DNA from: Azolla caroliniana
Taxonomy: Eukaryota > Polypodiophyta
Reading direction: 5' to 3'
Assembly: GCA_043228905.1 (NCBI GenBank)
Contig: JBHGNT010000016.1
Location: 1,302,001-1,366,000 of the forward strand
Length of the DNA stretch: 64,000 bases
Shown: positions 21,111-32,603 of the stretch, one piece after another
Layout: each line of letters begins with the position of its first letter
Numbering within the stretch: position 1 is the stretch's first letter
Notes under the pieces: generated by a model
The model's input: the letters and a program-made list of their open reading frames with translations, nothing else
Told to the model about the DNA's origin: nothing
Database searches by the model: none
Translations under genes and position numbers: made by a program

Positions 21111-21437
21111 ATATTCCCATGTCAAGTATCTGCAAAAGGACATGATCAAGAATCCCTCAACCGAAATTACCTAAACTCTAAATGGCAAGCACACAAGTGC
21201 ATGATCAAACAACTTCCATGAAAGTCAGCCCACAACGCCATATAAAGTTTATCCAGCCAATACAAAAACTTCACCTGCCTAAGAAAAATCAAATGATCCT
21301 GCCTAGTGGATAAGCACAGGCTTAGGTGCACATCTGCACCTCCTTTCCTTGGTTGGGGGGATTACTATTCATACTCAATGAACATGGTGAATGAGTAAAC
21401 CTACACTATTCTGTTGAACTTGCATACAATTTTTTTA

Positions 21438-24400
21438 TTATTTAAGGTTTCTAAGAAAGGTTAAAAAGAGAAGTCTAACCTTGGAAATGGTCAAGGCAGA
21501 CTGGATAACATAGTTTGCAAATGGATCTTGGAGTAAGTTCGGAAGACAGGAGTTGTCAATGAGTTCTTGTACAATTCGAGCTATCCATTCATCATTGGAA
21601 AGCTTCAAACACTTTTCAACAACATTGCTACTAAATTTCTGTGTAGAGAGACGTGAATAATTTCCGGAAAGGTGATTCATCACTTGGTTAGATGCCCATG
21701 ATGAATCAAGCTCCAGAACATACTGCACAACATAGTTACTGCCATCAAATTTAAAAGACTACAGTTAGAGAAACCCGTTGGAAGTAAATAGGAAAATCTG
21801 CAACAATTAGATGAGGAAGAATTGAGATAGAATACAAAATAGAAGGCATTGATTATGATAAGTTATTTAATCTTATTGTAGAGCTTATATTGCATTATTT
21901 CATTGGATTTTCAACCTTAAAGCTCTGCACTGCTTCAACAATCCTAATTCATGTAGACGGCTAGTTGATAAGGTGATATTCAATAAAATAATAAAAATGC
22001 AAAGTAATAAAACATGCATCCTTTGCAGTACTATGCTTGAAATACTAATGGTTTCATTATATTGCAATATCAAAGTCCATGCAGTAAATCCTAATTTCAC
22101 GCACTTGATCTTTTAATATTTTTATTCAAAGAGTCTAGAATTATTTATTTTGATATTGCAATGTTAGCAAACAGTTCATAGCTAATTCTTAACAAGAAGT
22201 TTCTTGTGTTATGCGATACCAACCCAAATGGATCTTCTGAAAGTAGGAGAGCATTTGCAGCTATTTCAGAAATAAGGTGTTGCCTCGATGTTCCACTTGA
22301 ATAATCGATACACCGTTGCAAGACACAACACCCGTGCCTATGTGTAGCAATATCCACACAGTTGTATGCAGCGGCCTCAAATATAAACTGTGGATTTCCA
22401 CCATGTCAGAAATATGTGGGAATGTAACAGAAAATTTAATATCATGGGAGCAACTCAAAAACACCCAAGTTTTCCTTCGTTTCCCAAAATGCCCTTAGTT
22501 AAGCCTGTCTCCAGTGTACTATATGAGCAATTGCATGGTCAATTCATCCCTTTTCCTCTCTTTTGTTCGACATAATTTGGAAGAAAAATAATAAAAACCC
22601 AGGGATTTAAGGAAATAAAGTAAATAGAGCTTTCACCAAATTCATTAATTGCATGAGGTGTAAACTAACCCACCTGGTTGTCTTGATTGCTGAGATGTTG
22701 CAAACAACGCTGTATAACATGATTCCCATTCAAATCCTTGATTAACATGATAACACCTGGTCTTAATGCTTCTGTTACAACAGATATTTGGTTACTTGAT
22801 TTTAAGGTCTCAATAAGCTTCTGTACAGCACGAGTTCTGTCATACAAAAGAATTCATATTATTTAAAATAAAACAAAACTAAAGGAAGCTACAGGATAAT
22901 CCATCTTGCGTAATGAAGGTTCCACAAAGATTAAAAGTTTCCTTTATTACCCATGTAAGTTGAGTGAAACATTGATGAGCTCTCCTTTACTTGTTAGAGA
23001 TTTTAGTATATCTAATCTCTGATCTTCGTTGCAAACCTCCAATATCTTCTGAATCAGATAGTTTCCAAATGCATCCATCATTAGCTCAACTGCATGATCA
23101 ATTATTTCAGAAAAAATCTTCTCTACATCTTCCTTAGCACCCTCATCAAACTTATTTTGCAAAAAACGACATCCATACTGATCTTTTGCAATGGAGAATA
23201 TGCGACCTTCGATCTCTGCTAGGGATTTATATGGTATTTCTGGCACAAATGCATCTTTAACCATTTTCAAATTGACCTCTTGTGTATATGCATTAAGATC
23301 TTCTGATTCTGGCATTTTGACTATCAAATTTTGGTGAAGATTTGGTTTGGGTAAAACCTTCAATGAACCATTCATGAGTACACTATTGCAATCCAATGAC
23401 GGCGACAGTATTGAAGCTGACATAACTTTATTGCTTTGCCTGGAGATGCTCAGAGGAAAAGACGATTGCTTCTGATCTTGACATAATGAAGACCTACTAT
23501 GCAAAAATCTTCCTAATGCTACGTTTCCCGCACTACCCCTCAACTGAGAGTGTAGACGTGGACAATCATTCTCAATGCTACAAAGGCCATTTTGATTTGC
23601 AGAAGAACAAAAGTTTCTAGCATGTGAAACAAACTTGTCAGATCTACAACAGAATGCAGTATCGTGTTGTAATACTTGGAACCTCCAATCTGCTGAACTT
23701 GCATATGGACTATAAACATTATCTCCATCATCATCATAACATGAAGAAAAGAGAGGATTCCTGGGACTTGTTACATGATTTTTCATGCTTTGTAAAGGCT
23801 GATTATGGTGGTTTAGGAATTGTTGCATCCTTTGTTGCCTTTCTTCCTCTCCAATTGAATGTGTCATCTGCATTTCATAATGAAGATAAGATGGTATGGA
23901 AGGATTTGGGTGGCAACTATCCTTGGGAATAAAGGAAACATTACGTTTGGTTTCTCCTGCATACAAGCATGAATTCAGAGAATAACCAGGTGACTTTTTC
24001 ATCTTGGAATCCTGAGAGCACAAACTCATTTCATCTATATTCAAGCCACGCCCAAGAAGAAGATTTAAATGGGAATGGTTGTTTAATCCACCATTGGAAC
24101 AGGAATTACTCCTGTGTATGGGTTCCCTAGAATCCTTGTAATTAAAAAAACCTGTTGAACCATCCCTCAACACTTGACCACCATTCGAATAGGAATTACT
24201 CCTGTGCATCAATCCCTCACAATCCTTGTTGCAAAGAGAAAGTCTTGTTGAAACATCTCTCAACACATGACTACCAACATCTAAGAAAGTAGCAATCTTT
24301 CCACCACTCATGGCGTCGTACCTACCATGAGAAAATCCTCGATCTCCCATAACATTCTTCTGCATCAATAGATTGTTCTTATTTGTACAAAATGATTGAG

Positions 24401-25168
24401 ATGACGTAAAATCAGATGACAATGAGCAAGGTATTATATCAGATACAAAATTTGAGCTTTTCATATCTTTTGCAAACCGGTCAGGAATTAGAAATGCGGC
24501 ACATTCTTCATCATTTCTACCTAAAGAATGAACTACATGGTCAACAAAGTGTGTGGTTCTAGTTAATGCATTGATCTTATCATGGCTAAGGAAATTTGTT
24601 TGTATATCAGAAGAAGAGGTGTCCAATGAAACATCTCCAAAGAAATCTGCCAAAGAAACATCTGGTGACACTGAGCATTCAGAGAATCCAAGTGCTTCTA
24701 AATGTTCACCCTCCATGTGGTAGATTAATTGATCGCTTTGGGAAGTTTGGTTAAGGGATGCCAAAGAGACTTCTGAGACTCTCACCCCTACATTGAACAT
24801 AGCATAGTGTATGTATGAGACAGATTTAAAGAAGCATATGTATGAGAAAAGAGGGTCAAGATATAGGAACAGGACTTCTGAAATTCTCATATTATATTAG
24901 AATGTCAGCATAACATAAAATATATATATAATAACAAGATTAAGGAATAACATAGAAGCGAGGAGTAATTTCATGGCTCCTCACCTGTGGAGTAGGAGTC
25001 ACTTTCTGCAACTATAACATTGTTGTTTGTTTCCCTGGTTGCCTTTAAGTACTCCAAGAACTCTTCTGGACTTCCCATGATTTGGCTGAGAAGCTTTTCA
25101 AGTTCAACATCTTCAGGATCCATCTTGGAGGGAATATTGTATTCTGCCAATGACAAATTTGAGAGCAT
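21438..25168 (-). CDS. Pumilio/PUF RNA-binding protein (APUM9/12-like)
   Basis: Five exons on the minus strand: 25168-24985, 24787-22951, 22836-22674, 22387-22224 and 21738 to 21480 (frame stays open to a stop at 21438). The first 580 residues are low-complexity and Ser/Asn-rich. All eight PUF repeats follow at about 581-869, with recognition residues C-R-Q, N-Y-Q, T-R-Q, N-H-Q, C-C-Q, N-Y-Q, S-N-E and N-Y-Q. By the PUF code this predicts binding of UGUAUAUA-like RNA, so the protein should regulate mRNA stability or translation in the cytoplasm. The start is taken at MLSNLSLAEY; MDPEDVELEKLL at 25123 is an alternative. Relatives have a donor after ISK (21480) and a further C-terminal cap exon (LVE..RPH..). 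I did not find that exon, so the true end is unresolved. Confidence 0.88.
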
Positions 25169-25299
25169 GATCTTCGAAAGTAAAGTCTCTCTGGGGAGAG
25201 ATAAATGTGTGCATACTAAGGAAAAGGTGAAATGAAACAAAGCCTATGCATCCTGAAGGATTGACAGATTTTAACTCAGTTTAATGCAGCTTCCTTTCA

Positions 25300-26370
25300 T
25301 GGTTTTAAATCCTTTACGACTTTCATGATTTGGCCGAGAAGCATTTATCAAGCTCTTCTCCTTTTGATGGTCCATCTTGAGAAATGGAAGGAGGAAGAGA
25401 AAAGGAGTATCCCTATTCTGTCAATGATATTTATCAAGCTCTTCGCCTTTTAAAGAGTTCATCTTGGAGTAACTATAAAAAATTCGAATTCTGTCAAATG
25501 ACAATGAAACGAAGTGAGTAACTATAAAAAATTCGAAATGGAAGTGAAGGCACAATACAAAGTTTATGTATCGGGAAAGGTTATGCATAACTCTGCTGAA
25601 CAAAGGTTATGCAAAGGCTATGAATATTGAAGGTTGATGATGATCCAAATCCTCTCAAGACTCTTCTGATTAAAGGATATAAGATTGACGGTGATCGAAC
25701 TCCTTTTATGAAAATTCCAGACAAAGTTTAAGAATCCCAAGATAGAAGATCTGGACAAAGGTCATGAATCGTTTACTATGATGCATAACGACCTGAATCT
25801 TCTGGACTTTACATGATTAGCTTTCAAGCTTTTCACCTTCATGCATCATTCTGGGGTTGTGAAAGCATGATATTCTTTTCTCTCCCAGAGAAAAGAACGA
25901 TAAACTCAGGAGAGATGAAAACATAAAATCAACAGTTATGTATATACATCACGAAGATGAAGATCTAATTCTATAATAATTTAACTCATCTGGCTGAGAG
26001 AACCTTTTCAAGTCCTCCATACCCATACCCCACCTTCTTATATTGCTGAAAGTCTGCTTACCTTTTCACATACATTCTACTGCTTTATGGGAGATGAAGT
26101 ATTCTCTTTTTGTCAAATGACAACGAGGATCGTCGTCTTTTTGAACAGAAAATCTCGAAGAAGAAGGAGAAGAAGAAGATAAAGGAGAAGGAAGTCATGA
26201 AAACAGACAAACAAAGATTATCATGAAACTGGTCTAATTGCTCCTTTAATAACTCTTCTTCAATATTCCATGATTTTAACAGATATAAAGCTTTCCAAGT
26301 TCTTCATCTTCATGTTCCATGATTCTAAATTTGCGCATGATTTTTGTTTGCTGTCAACGACAACGAGATG
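25300..26370 (-). pseudogene. Degenerate reiterated copies of the Pumilio first exon
   Basis: Upstream of exon 1 several blocks resemble it at DNA level. Shared plus-strand words are TTCATGATTTGGCCGAGAAG, TTTATCAAGCTCTTCTCC, CATCTTGGAG and TCTGTCAAATGACAATGA. Copies lie near 25320-25430, 25430-25510, 25790-25900, 25975-26125 and 26240-26370. One encodes SKMNSLKGEELDKY where exon 1 has SKMDPEDVELEKLL. The copies are frameshifted, carry stops and lack a splice partner, so they look like decayed duplications of the leader and first exon. Confidence 0.5.
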
Positions 26371-26458
26371 TGCTATGCTCATCTTTGAAACAAAGAGACA
26401 AGGCTCTCTCAGAAGAAAGAACGAAATTTTGTGGCAAGATGATGACTAAGAAGAAGAT

Positions 26459-26505
26459 TATGATGGTGATGGTGACGGTGACGGTGACGGTGATGATGAT
26501 TATAA
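26459..26505. repeat. GGTGAT/GGTGAC minisatellite
   Basis: A run of GGTGAT and GGTGAC hexamers; it produces His-rich and Val/Thr-rich frames that are not genes. Confidence 0.8.
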
Positions 26506-26982
26506 GAAAATTTTGTGGCACAGGAAATAGAACATAAGTTTAAAGAACTCGGTCTGAATAGTAAGAAAGGTCGATCACTGAGAAAACGAAGAGAGGATGG
26601 GTACACATCACATCATGAAGACGATATACATAATATTATGCAACTATAACATGGCCATATCGCAATCGATCAACAAACACCCATGAAATTAGCTTGAGGA
26701 AATCTGTTTTGCGTAAAATACTTTACAAGGGGACAAAACACATTTCCAGACATAGTCTTCATGATCATCTCATGAAAAATGAGTATTTTACCTTCTGTTT
26801 TTTCCTTCTAATGTATTTTAGTCAAAACTGATTTCCTTAAAGAGGTATAGATATAGAAATTGATCGGATTAATGAGGAAGTTTAAAGAATGCCCATTATT
26901 GATACTTCATATACGTATGCAGAGGCATTACCGGCATATTTGGAAACCCATCAGGTTAAATACGAAGCTTAAAGAATACAGG

Positions 26983-26996
26983 TTTAGGGTTTAGGG
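26983..26996 (+). repeat. Two telomere-type TTTAGGG units
   Basis: Two perfect tandem copies of the plant telomere unit TTTAGGG. At two units it is as likely a promoter telo-box as a telomeric trace. It is about 1.8 kb upstream of the Pumilio start codon. Confidence 0.6.
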
Positions 26997-27611
26997 TTCA
27001 ATCTACTTAACATGAAGAAATGTCATCTAACATTGGGATGTGTAATGTTAGAAGGATTATCTCAAAGAATGTAATTACAGAAGCTGATTTGAGTATATAT
27101 TTACTTCCATAGAGGATCAAATTAGTAGCTGTGGACACTAGATCGCCTCTTAATCAGATTATTTATCATGGTAAATGTATGATGAGAAGAAGGAGAAAAC
27201 GAATTAACAAACAATTGTTAATCCATGGATATCTCCCCATTAATCCTCTCTGATCTTAGCTTGCTGATAACAGTTAAGAAGAATATGACCAGAAATGTAG
27301 CTGATGATCCTTCTTTCTTCTCCTTCAAAATCGTAGCCTGAATTACAAACCATAATCATGTTAGCGTTAGTTACTAACCAATAATCCCCACGGATCGTTA
27401 AACCTTGGAGTGACATTGGAGTGACAGAATGCGTATATCCATCCGGATGGCAAACAATCTAGTGTGCAGAGAAAGGAAGATCCCAGGAAATTCACTGCAG
27501 AGGCAGAATATATCCAAAGGAAGAAGGAGAAGAAAGAAAGAAAGAAAGAAAGGACAGATTTAGCTCCATAGTGTAGACATGAGGAGTATTAAGATTGTGA
27601 CTCGTGATTCA

Positions 27612-27756
27612 TAATTATCCGCAACGGTTCGGTTCGGTTCGGTTTCCGTTTGATAGTATCAAACTCGAACCGTTTTAAAAAATTGAAACTTAAACCGAAC
27701 CGAACCATAAAACCATTTAAACCAAAACCGTTTAAACCAAACCGTGCTAATTGTGA
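27612..27756. mobile_element. hAT-like MITE relic, copy B (about 145 bp)
   Basis: The block starts TAATTATCCGCAACGGTTCG and ends with CCGTGCTAATTGTGA, mirroring the ends of the 432-bp element with several substitutions. It has the same GGTTCGGTT/AACCGAACC blocks. Most of the AT-rich interior is missing. No convincing 8-bp flanking duplication was found (left GTGATTCA, right ATACTTTT), so it is an internally deleted or eroded copy. Confidence 0.6.
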
Positions 27757-28946
27757 ATACTTTTAGAGTCACATGGGAAGAGAACACACACACAAACACC
27801 ATTCCATTGTAGCCATAGCTTTTCTCCATTGGCCGTGCTTGCCAAGCACAAAAAATATAACTGAATTGAAGATCCCTACGCAACACATTTTCTGCGCATT
27901 TGGTTGTGGGTGCATGCATATCTATAAGGCCCATTGTGAGCATGTTGGCCGCCTGTTAGCCCCAGTGATGTTGCCCAATTCCAATATGTCTCCTATTCTC
28001 TCCTATTGAGACTTTTGCTTGTTACATTGTTTGAAACCTTGGCTCATGCAATCACTCTTTAGATCATTGAGCAAATCCTAATAACATTTCTTTTTACTGT
28101 TCCATACCATTGAGCAAAGATCAAGCCTATCCTAATAACTTGACAGTTAGAACGTTCATTCTTGCATATGGGTTTGATCCAATTTTCCTACCATTCTTTT
28201 CAAGAAGCCTTCCCCAATGGTTCAATTAAGTTAGATGCATTTGCAATCTCAAAGTGAATGTTGTGGTCCATTTGACGAGTTCTGCTTTGAATATATGAGG
28301 TACCACCGATTTCTCATTTGCTAGAGAGTGCACATTTTTCCTTCACTTCTTCAAAGGTTATGGAGTCGGTTAGGCATGGGGGCTACATGCATTTGATCCA
28401 CATTTAAGTGGGTGTATGGTCATTGAACTTCTCCCATAATCTCCATTGATCTCATCCTTTTCACAACTTAAATTGACTCCACACATCCTTTGGGGTTCTC
28501 GTATGAGCGAAATATATTTAGGGAGAAAATGAAGCATGCAATGTATGTTGTTTATATGTTTTCATATCACAGGAGTGGTAACACATCGATGTCAGCTTGA
28601 AAACCACCTTCTTTAGTATTAGATTCTTCTCTTGAGTTTCCCTTTACTATTCTTTTCTTTCTTGTTTGCCTTAAGGGAATGCATAGTGATTGGTCCTAGT
28701 TTTCCAATGTGAGAATCGGGGGATTCTTTCTATTGTTTTGGTCATTATTTTTCCTCACATTTATTTCACCGTTATAATTATCTCGGGATTGAGTCTTTTC
28801 TTATCTCCTTTTCTTCCTTCACACATCACCATATTGATTATTTTCCCTAAACAATGTCCTTGAACTCACAATTGGTTTCTTCTAACTCCTAAAATTGATG
28901 GACATATTTGGATGTAGTATGACACATATGTTCATAGCATACATAC

Positions 28947-28948
<2 letters not shown>

Positions 28949-28996
<48 letters not shown>
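28949..28996. repeat. (AG)n microsatellite
   Basis: Twenty-four uninterrupted AG units. Confidence 0.95.
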
Positions 28997-28997
<1 letters not shown>

Positions 28998-30353
28998 CAA
29001 CCAATTGTAGTCTCTAGCTCCTAAAATTGTGACCTTCATAGCAGAAAACATGGGTAGTATTTGAGGCTTTTGTGAAGAAAACCTCGGAAAATTGGTGTAA
29101 TTTTGGATGAAACATGATTGTCCGAAAACAAACACTAGAATTTTCTTAAAACTTGAAGTGAGATATGAACTCATCCCCAATCGATAAAATGGTAAAATGT
29201 TTCAATGTATTCACATAAATTGTCACTTGCAAAAGCTATACTCTTTTCTCATTAAACATAGAAAGGTATCATATTGTGAATTATGGCTTGCTCTAGGTTA
29301 AGAAAGTAGTATTGGTAGCTACTTAATGTAACAGTTGAGACTTTTGAAGGTAAAATGCTAGCCAGTAAAAGTGCCCACTCATGGAAAAATAGGATGTATG
29401 AAGCTTTTGGGGGGGTTGGGGTGCTTCAAATGTGAAACTAGACAACTTGGTATTACTCACATGGTTTGAGTCATTGCCATGTTTTCACACCAAAGGTTAT
29501 TGAGGGTTGTCATTTACAGTGTCTCATATAGTGCCCCGCCATAACACATTGTTATGTATAATCATGTCGAAGCCTGGTCATATGCCTATGTAAAGCAAGT
29601 TACAAGTTGCCTAAAATGGTTCAACATAATCGTCTTATAAAGTTATAAGAAACAAAATTAGCCATTTATGAGTAAGTTGAAATAATGAGATACATAAAAG
29701 AGGCAACTCCCTGGGTTCTTTTCGCAAGGACCACAACTTATGAATTAGAAGCTCAACAATTGTGAATTGGACATTGCGATAGTCATTGAATCTTTGAAAA
29801 ACAAGCTATGATAACACAACACTAATCATGACTATTGTTACAATCATTGATCCAATAGCTACCCAATCTTGAGTATTCAACTCAAGATACCAAGTGGCTC
29901 TTCCTATGCTTTATGAAGATGTAGACGTCAATCATAATGTTTAGGAAAAGATAAGTAACATTGTTTCTTATAAATTTTTGAGTTTACATTGTGGAATGCT
30001 TTACAGAGGGTACCACCTTTTCCACTGAAAATCCTACATAAAACTCATGTAGTTTATCAAATGTCTTGGTGTTTTTTGAATGTTTGTTAGCATGTCAATG
30101 ATCTCCTACATCTACGACTTATCCTAAGCCTTTGAAACACTTTGTTAATAATCCTATTCTACACATGATGAGTGGAATATGTCATGAACAAGTCACATTA
30201 CTTCTTTATTTGTACATAATTCACATATATACAATTGTGTCATTGTCATTGATGTCAAGAAATGTTACATTCCATGCAATCCAATGTGATGTTTCATCTC
30301 TAGTATTTGGATTTTAATATAACTTTTAAAAACCATGACAACATCACAATGTG

Positions 30354-30392
30354 AAGAAGAAGAAGAAGAAGAAGAGAGAGAGAGAGAGAGAG
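30354..30392. repeat. (AGA)n(AG)n composite microsatellite
   Basis: AGA triplets pass directly into AG dinucleotides. On the minus strand this follows the 3' end of the LINE relic at 30396-30800 and may be its degenerate tail. Confidence 0.8.
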
Positions 30393-30395
30393 TAT

Positions 30396-30797
30396 ATTTT
30401 TAGCGTCCATAGAGAGGCCAATATTGACCCATAGGACGGAAGTACAAAAGTTATCTTAATGTGTGTCTCCTTCCTAAGAAAAGATATTCATTCTTTGCAG
30501 CACCAAGTCTTGGTGTGCGAATAAGGCATAAACATACAAGCCCAACCTTCTAGGTGTTCTCTTTAGTATGACACTCAAGTCATCGCCCCCTCTTAATATA
30601 TCATCATAGCTTTCACGAATTGCACTATATGCGGAGCATGTAAAAAGCAAGTGATATTCATCCTCTACTAGCCCTTCCTTGCATACCTTACATGTCTTTA
30701 TATTTGGTTGATTTTGATTCCATAATGCAACTTCAATACCTAGGTTGTGTGATCGAGTGCGAAGGAGTGTTAGGGCTCTACGAGAGTTAATACTCAT

Positions 30798-30800
<3 letters not shown>
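30396..30800 (-). mobile_element. LINE 3'-end relic with zf-RVT zinc domain
   Basis: The minus-strand frame reads LRTRSHNLGIEVALWNQ, then CKVCKEGLVEDEYHLLFTC, a CxxC…H…C zinc motif typical of the C-terminus of plant LINE ORF2 (zf-RVT), and ends at a stop near 30474. The 3' UTR word GTCCATAGAGAGGCCAAT is shared with the fragment at 2205-2395. No reverse transcriptase remains. A (GA)n array at 30799-30850 interrupts or truncates the 5' side. Confidence 0.75.

Positions 30801-30850
<50 letters not shown>
30799..30850. repeat. (GA)n microsatellite
   Basis: About 25 uninterrupted GA units inside LINE-derived sequence. Confidence 0.95.
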
Positions 30851-30852
<2 letters not shown>

Positions 30853-31037
30853 TTAATGTCTTCTAAGGCCAAATTTGGCCCATGAGACAAATGGTTTACA
30901 ACAAAAAATGGGATATTTACCCATTCATCGAAAGTAAACAATAAAAATAAAAATAAAAATAGAGTTTTAAGCTAAATAGTTCTAATAAAATAACAAACAT
31001 GTTCTACAATGAAAATGATGTTATACTAGGCCTAATT

Positions 31038-32576
31038 TCATTTCCATCCAAGTCTCTCGAAGAGAAGCGGGAGGTCAAAGGGTTTCGATGTGGATGTGGC
31101 CCGTGGCCCCAATGTAAAAGGTACCCCAACCATAGCTTCTAGTCGACGTAGCTCACGTTCCCTTATCTTCTTAATCCTTTCTATTCCATGTCGACTTGTT
31201 TTGAAGCCCAACATCCGAGAGCGTTTGGTTGTTCTTTGCATTTTGGCTTCCTCAAGAGAGAGGCCGAGCAGCGTAAGTGTATCCACATTCATCGTCTCCC
31301 CTTGTTCCTGAAAAATTACACTAGTTACAAGTTGGTGAATAGTGAAAAGGTTATGGTTAACACTTTGTAATTTATTCTCTCTATGTTGTTTTAGCTCTAA
31401 GATATACCTACCTAGTCTCTTTACATCCAAGGTATCTAATAGTTTGGAGAGGGTGGGAGAGGGTCCTAATATGTCTTGGTATTACACTCGTATCTCGGCA
31501 TAAGTTTGGCACTTGCATGTAAAGTGATACTCATCCTCTATCTTTGTGGCACAACCTACATAGCCTTTCCTCTCTAGGGACTCTATTAGCCCGACCATTC
31601 TCAATCTCAAGTTGGTGAGATGATATCCTAAGTTGTCCAATGGCCACCCTTAGTGCATTTGATAAGAATGTATCTAGATATCTTGGTCGTGTAATAAAAC
31701 CTAACTGAGAGAAGTGCAAGAAGTGTTCCTTATAATACAACATTTTAGATGGGAGTGGCTCTCGTGGGGTGATCCATTTATATTGAGTGTAAATTTGCCA
31801 TATTTCTTGGCGTATCACTTTATTACGGTCTTCATGAGATATTAGAGTTTGATCTGTCCCATGATTGTACTTAAGGGGGGGTAGGCTATTAATGTCTATG
31901 CCGTTTGCAAGTAACCAACTCACCACAGTCCTATACCAAGAGCTAGTGTCTCTAACCGCATGTAGGGATCGGGATGCCTCAAAGGATTGATGGGATATCC
32001 TATCTTGTGGTTGGCTATGTATCCGATGAATAAAAACTACCACTTGAAACAGTGCTTCTACTAACATCGGGGGCAGACTGAACTCTGCTCTAATAATGTC
32101 ATGTGGTATTGTCTATTTGCTTCGGAGTTGACGTGATAACATCATCACCAAAGGTCTCTCTAATTGCGTCCACATGAAAGATGATAGACCTGGAGCCCAT
32201 ACTACTAATGCATACATGAGGGAAGGGGTCACTAATGAGTCGAAGAGCCATCTCTTAGTCCATGGCTCTTGAAAGTATGTCTGGTGGCATCGTCTCTCTA
32301 AGAGTGAGAGGGATACATACCCTCTCGTTAGCCTATCTTTGGATGCCTGGGTCATCGAGAATTTACCTGAGCGAGCACTAAAAGTGACTCCCAAGTATAC
32401 ATATGATCCAACTACCTCAACTAGTTTATGAGAGAGGATTAGGTGACATTTACTCCTAACTCGGGATGATGTATGAAAGATAAGGATTTTAGTTTTCGTT
32501 AGATTCACTACCAATCCTCGTTGTGTACAAAAGTCATCTAGAGCATTAAGATGCTTTTGTAGGTCGTGTTCCGATT
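31038..32576 (-). mobile_element. 5'-truncated, broken LINE (end of RT plus C-terminal domain)
   Basis: Minus-strand pieces in order: the end of a reverse transcriptase (LQKHLNALDDFCTQRGL, LTKTKILIFH, VVGSYVYLGVTFS) from about 32571 to a stop at 32113; a second frame from about 32067 with LGFITRPRYLDTFL and a zinc motif (RLCRLCHK … DEYHF); then a third piece to 31038 containing LGRYILELKQH. Shifts and stops between the pieces show it is dead. The 5' break lies at a (TA)n run. Its C-terminal domain resembles the relic at 30396-30800, so two related copies lie in tandem on one strand. Confidence 0.75.
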
Positions 32577-32603
32577 GATATATATATATATATATATATA
32601 TAT
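32577..32603. repeat. (TA)n microsatellite at LINE 5' break
   Basis: Alternating TA run of about 27 bp directly beside the 5'-truncated LINE. Confidence 0.85.

Larger units (their letters stand above)
27000..30350. other. Intergenic spacer
   Basis: Apart from the MITE relic and the AG array noted separately, I see no gene, no known motif and no long frame. The composition is AT-rich. Confidence 0.6.

Noticed and set aside
26319-26606. His-rich and Val/Thr-rich frames
   Set aside because: Produced by a GGTGAT/GGTGAC repeat.
26983-26996. Interstitial telomere block
   Set aside because: Only two TTTAGGG units; reported as a motif and not as a chromosome-fusion scar.
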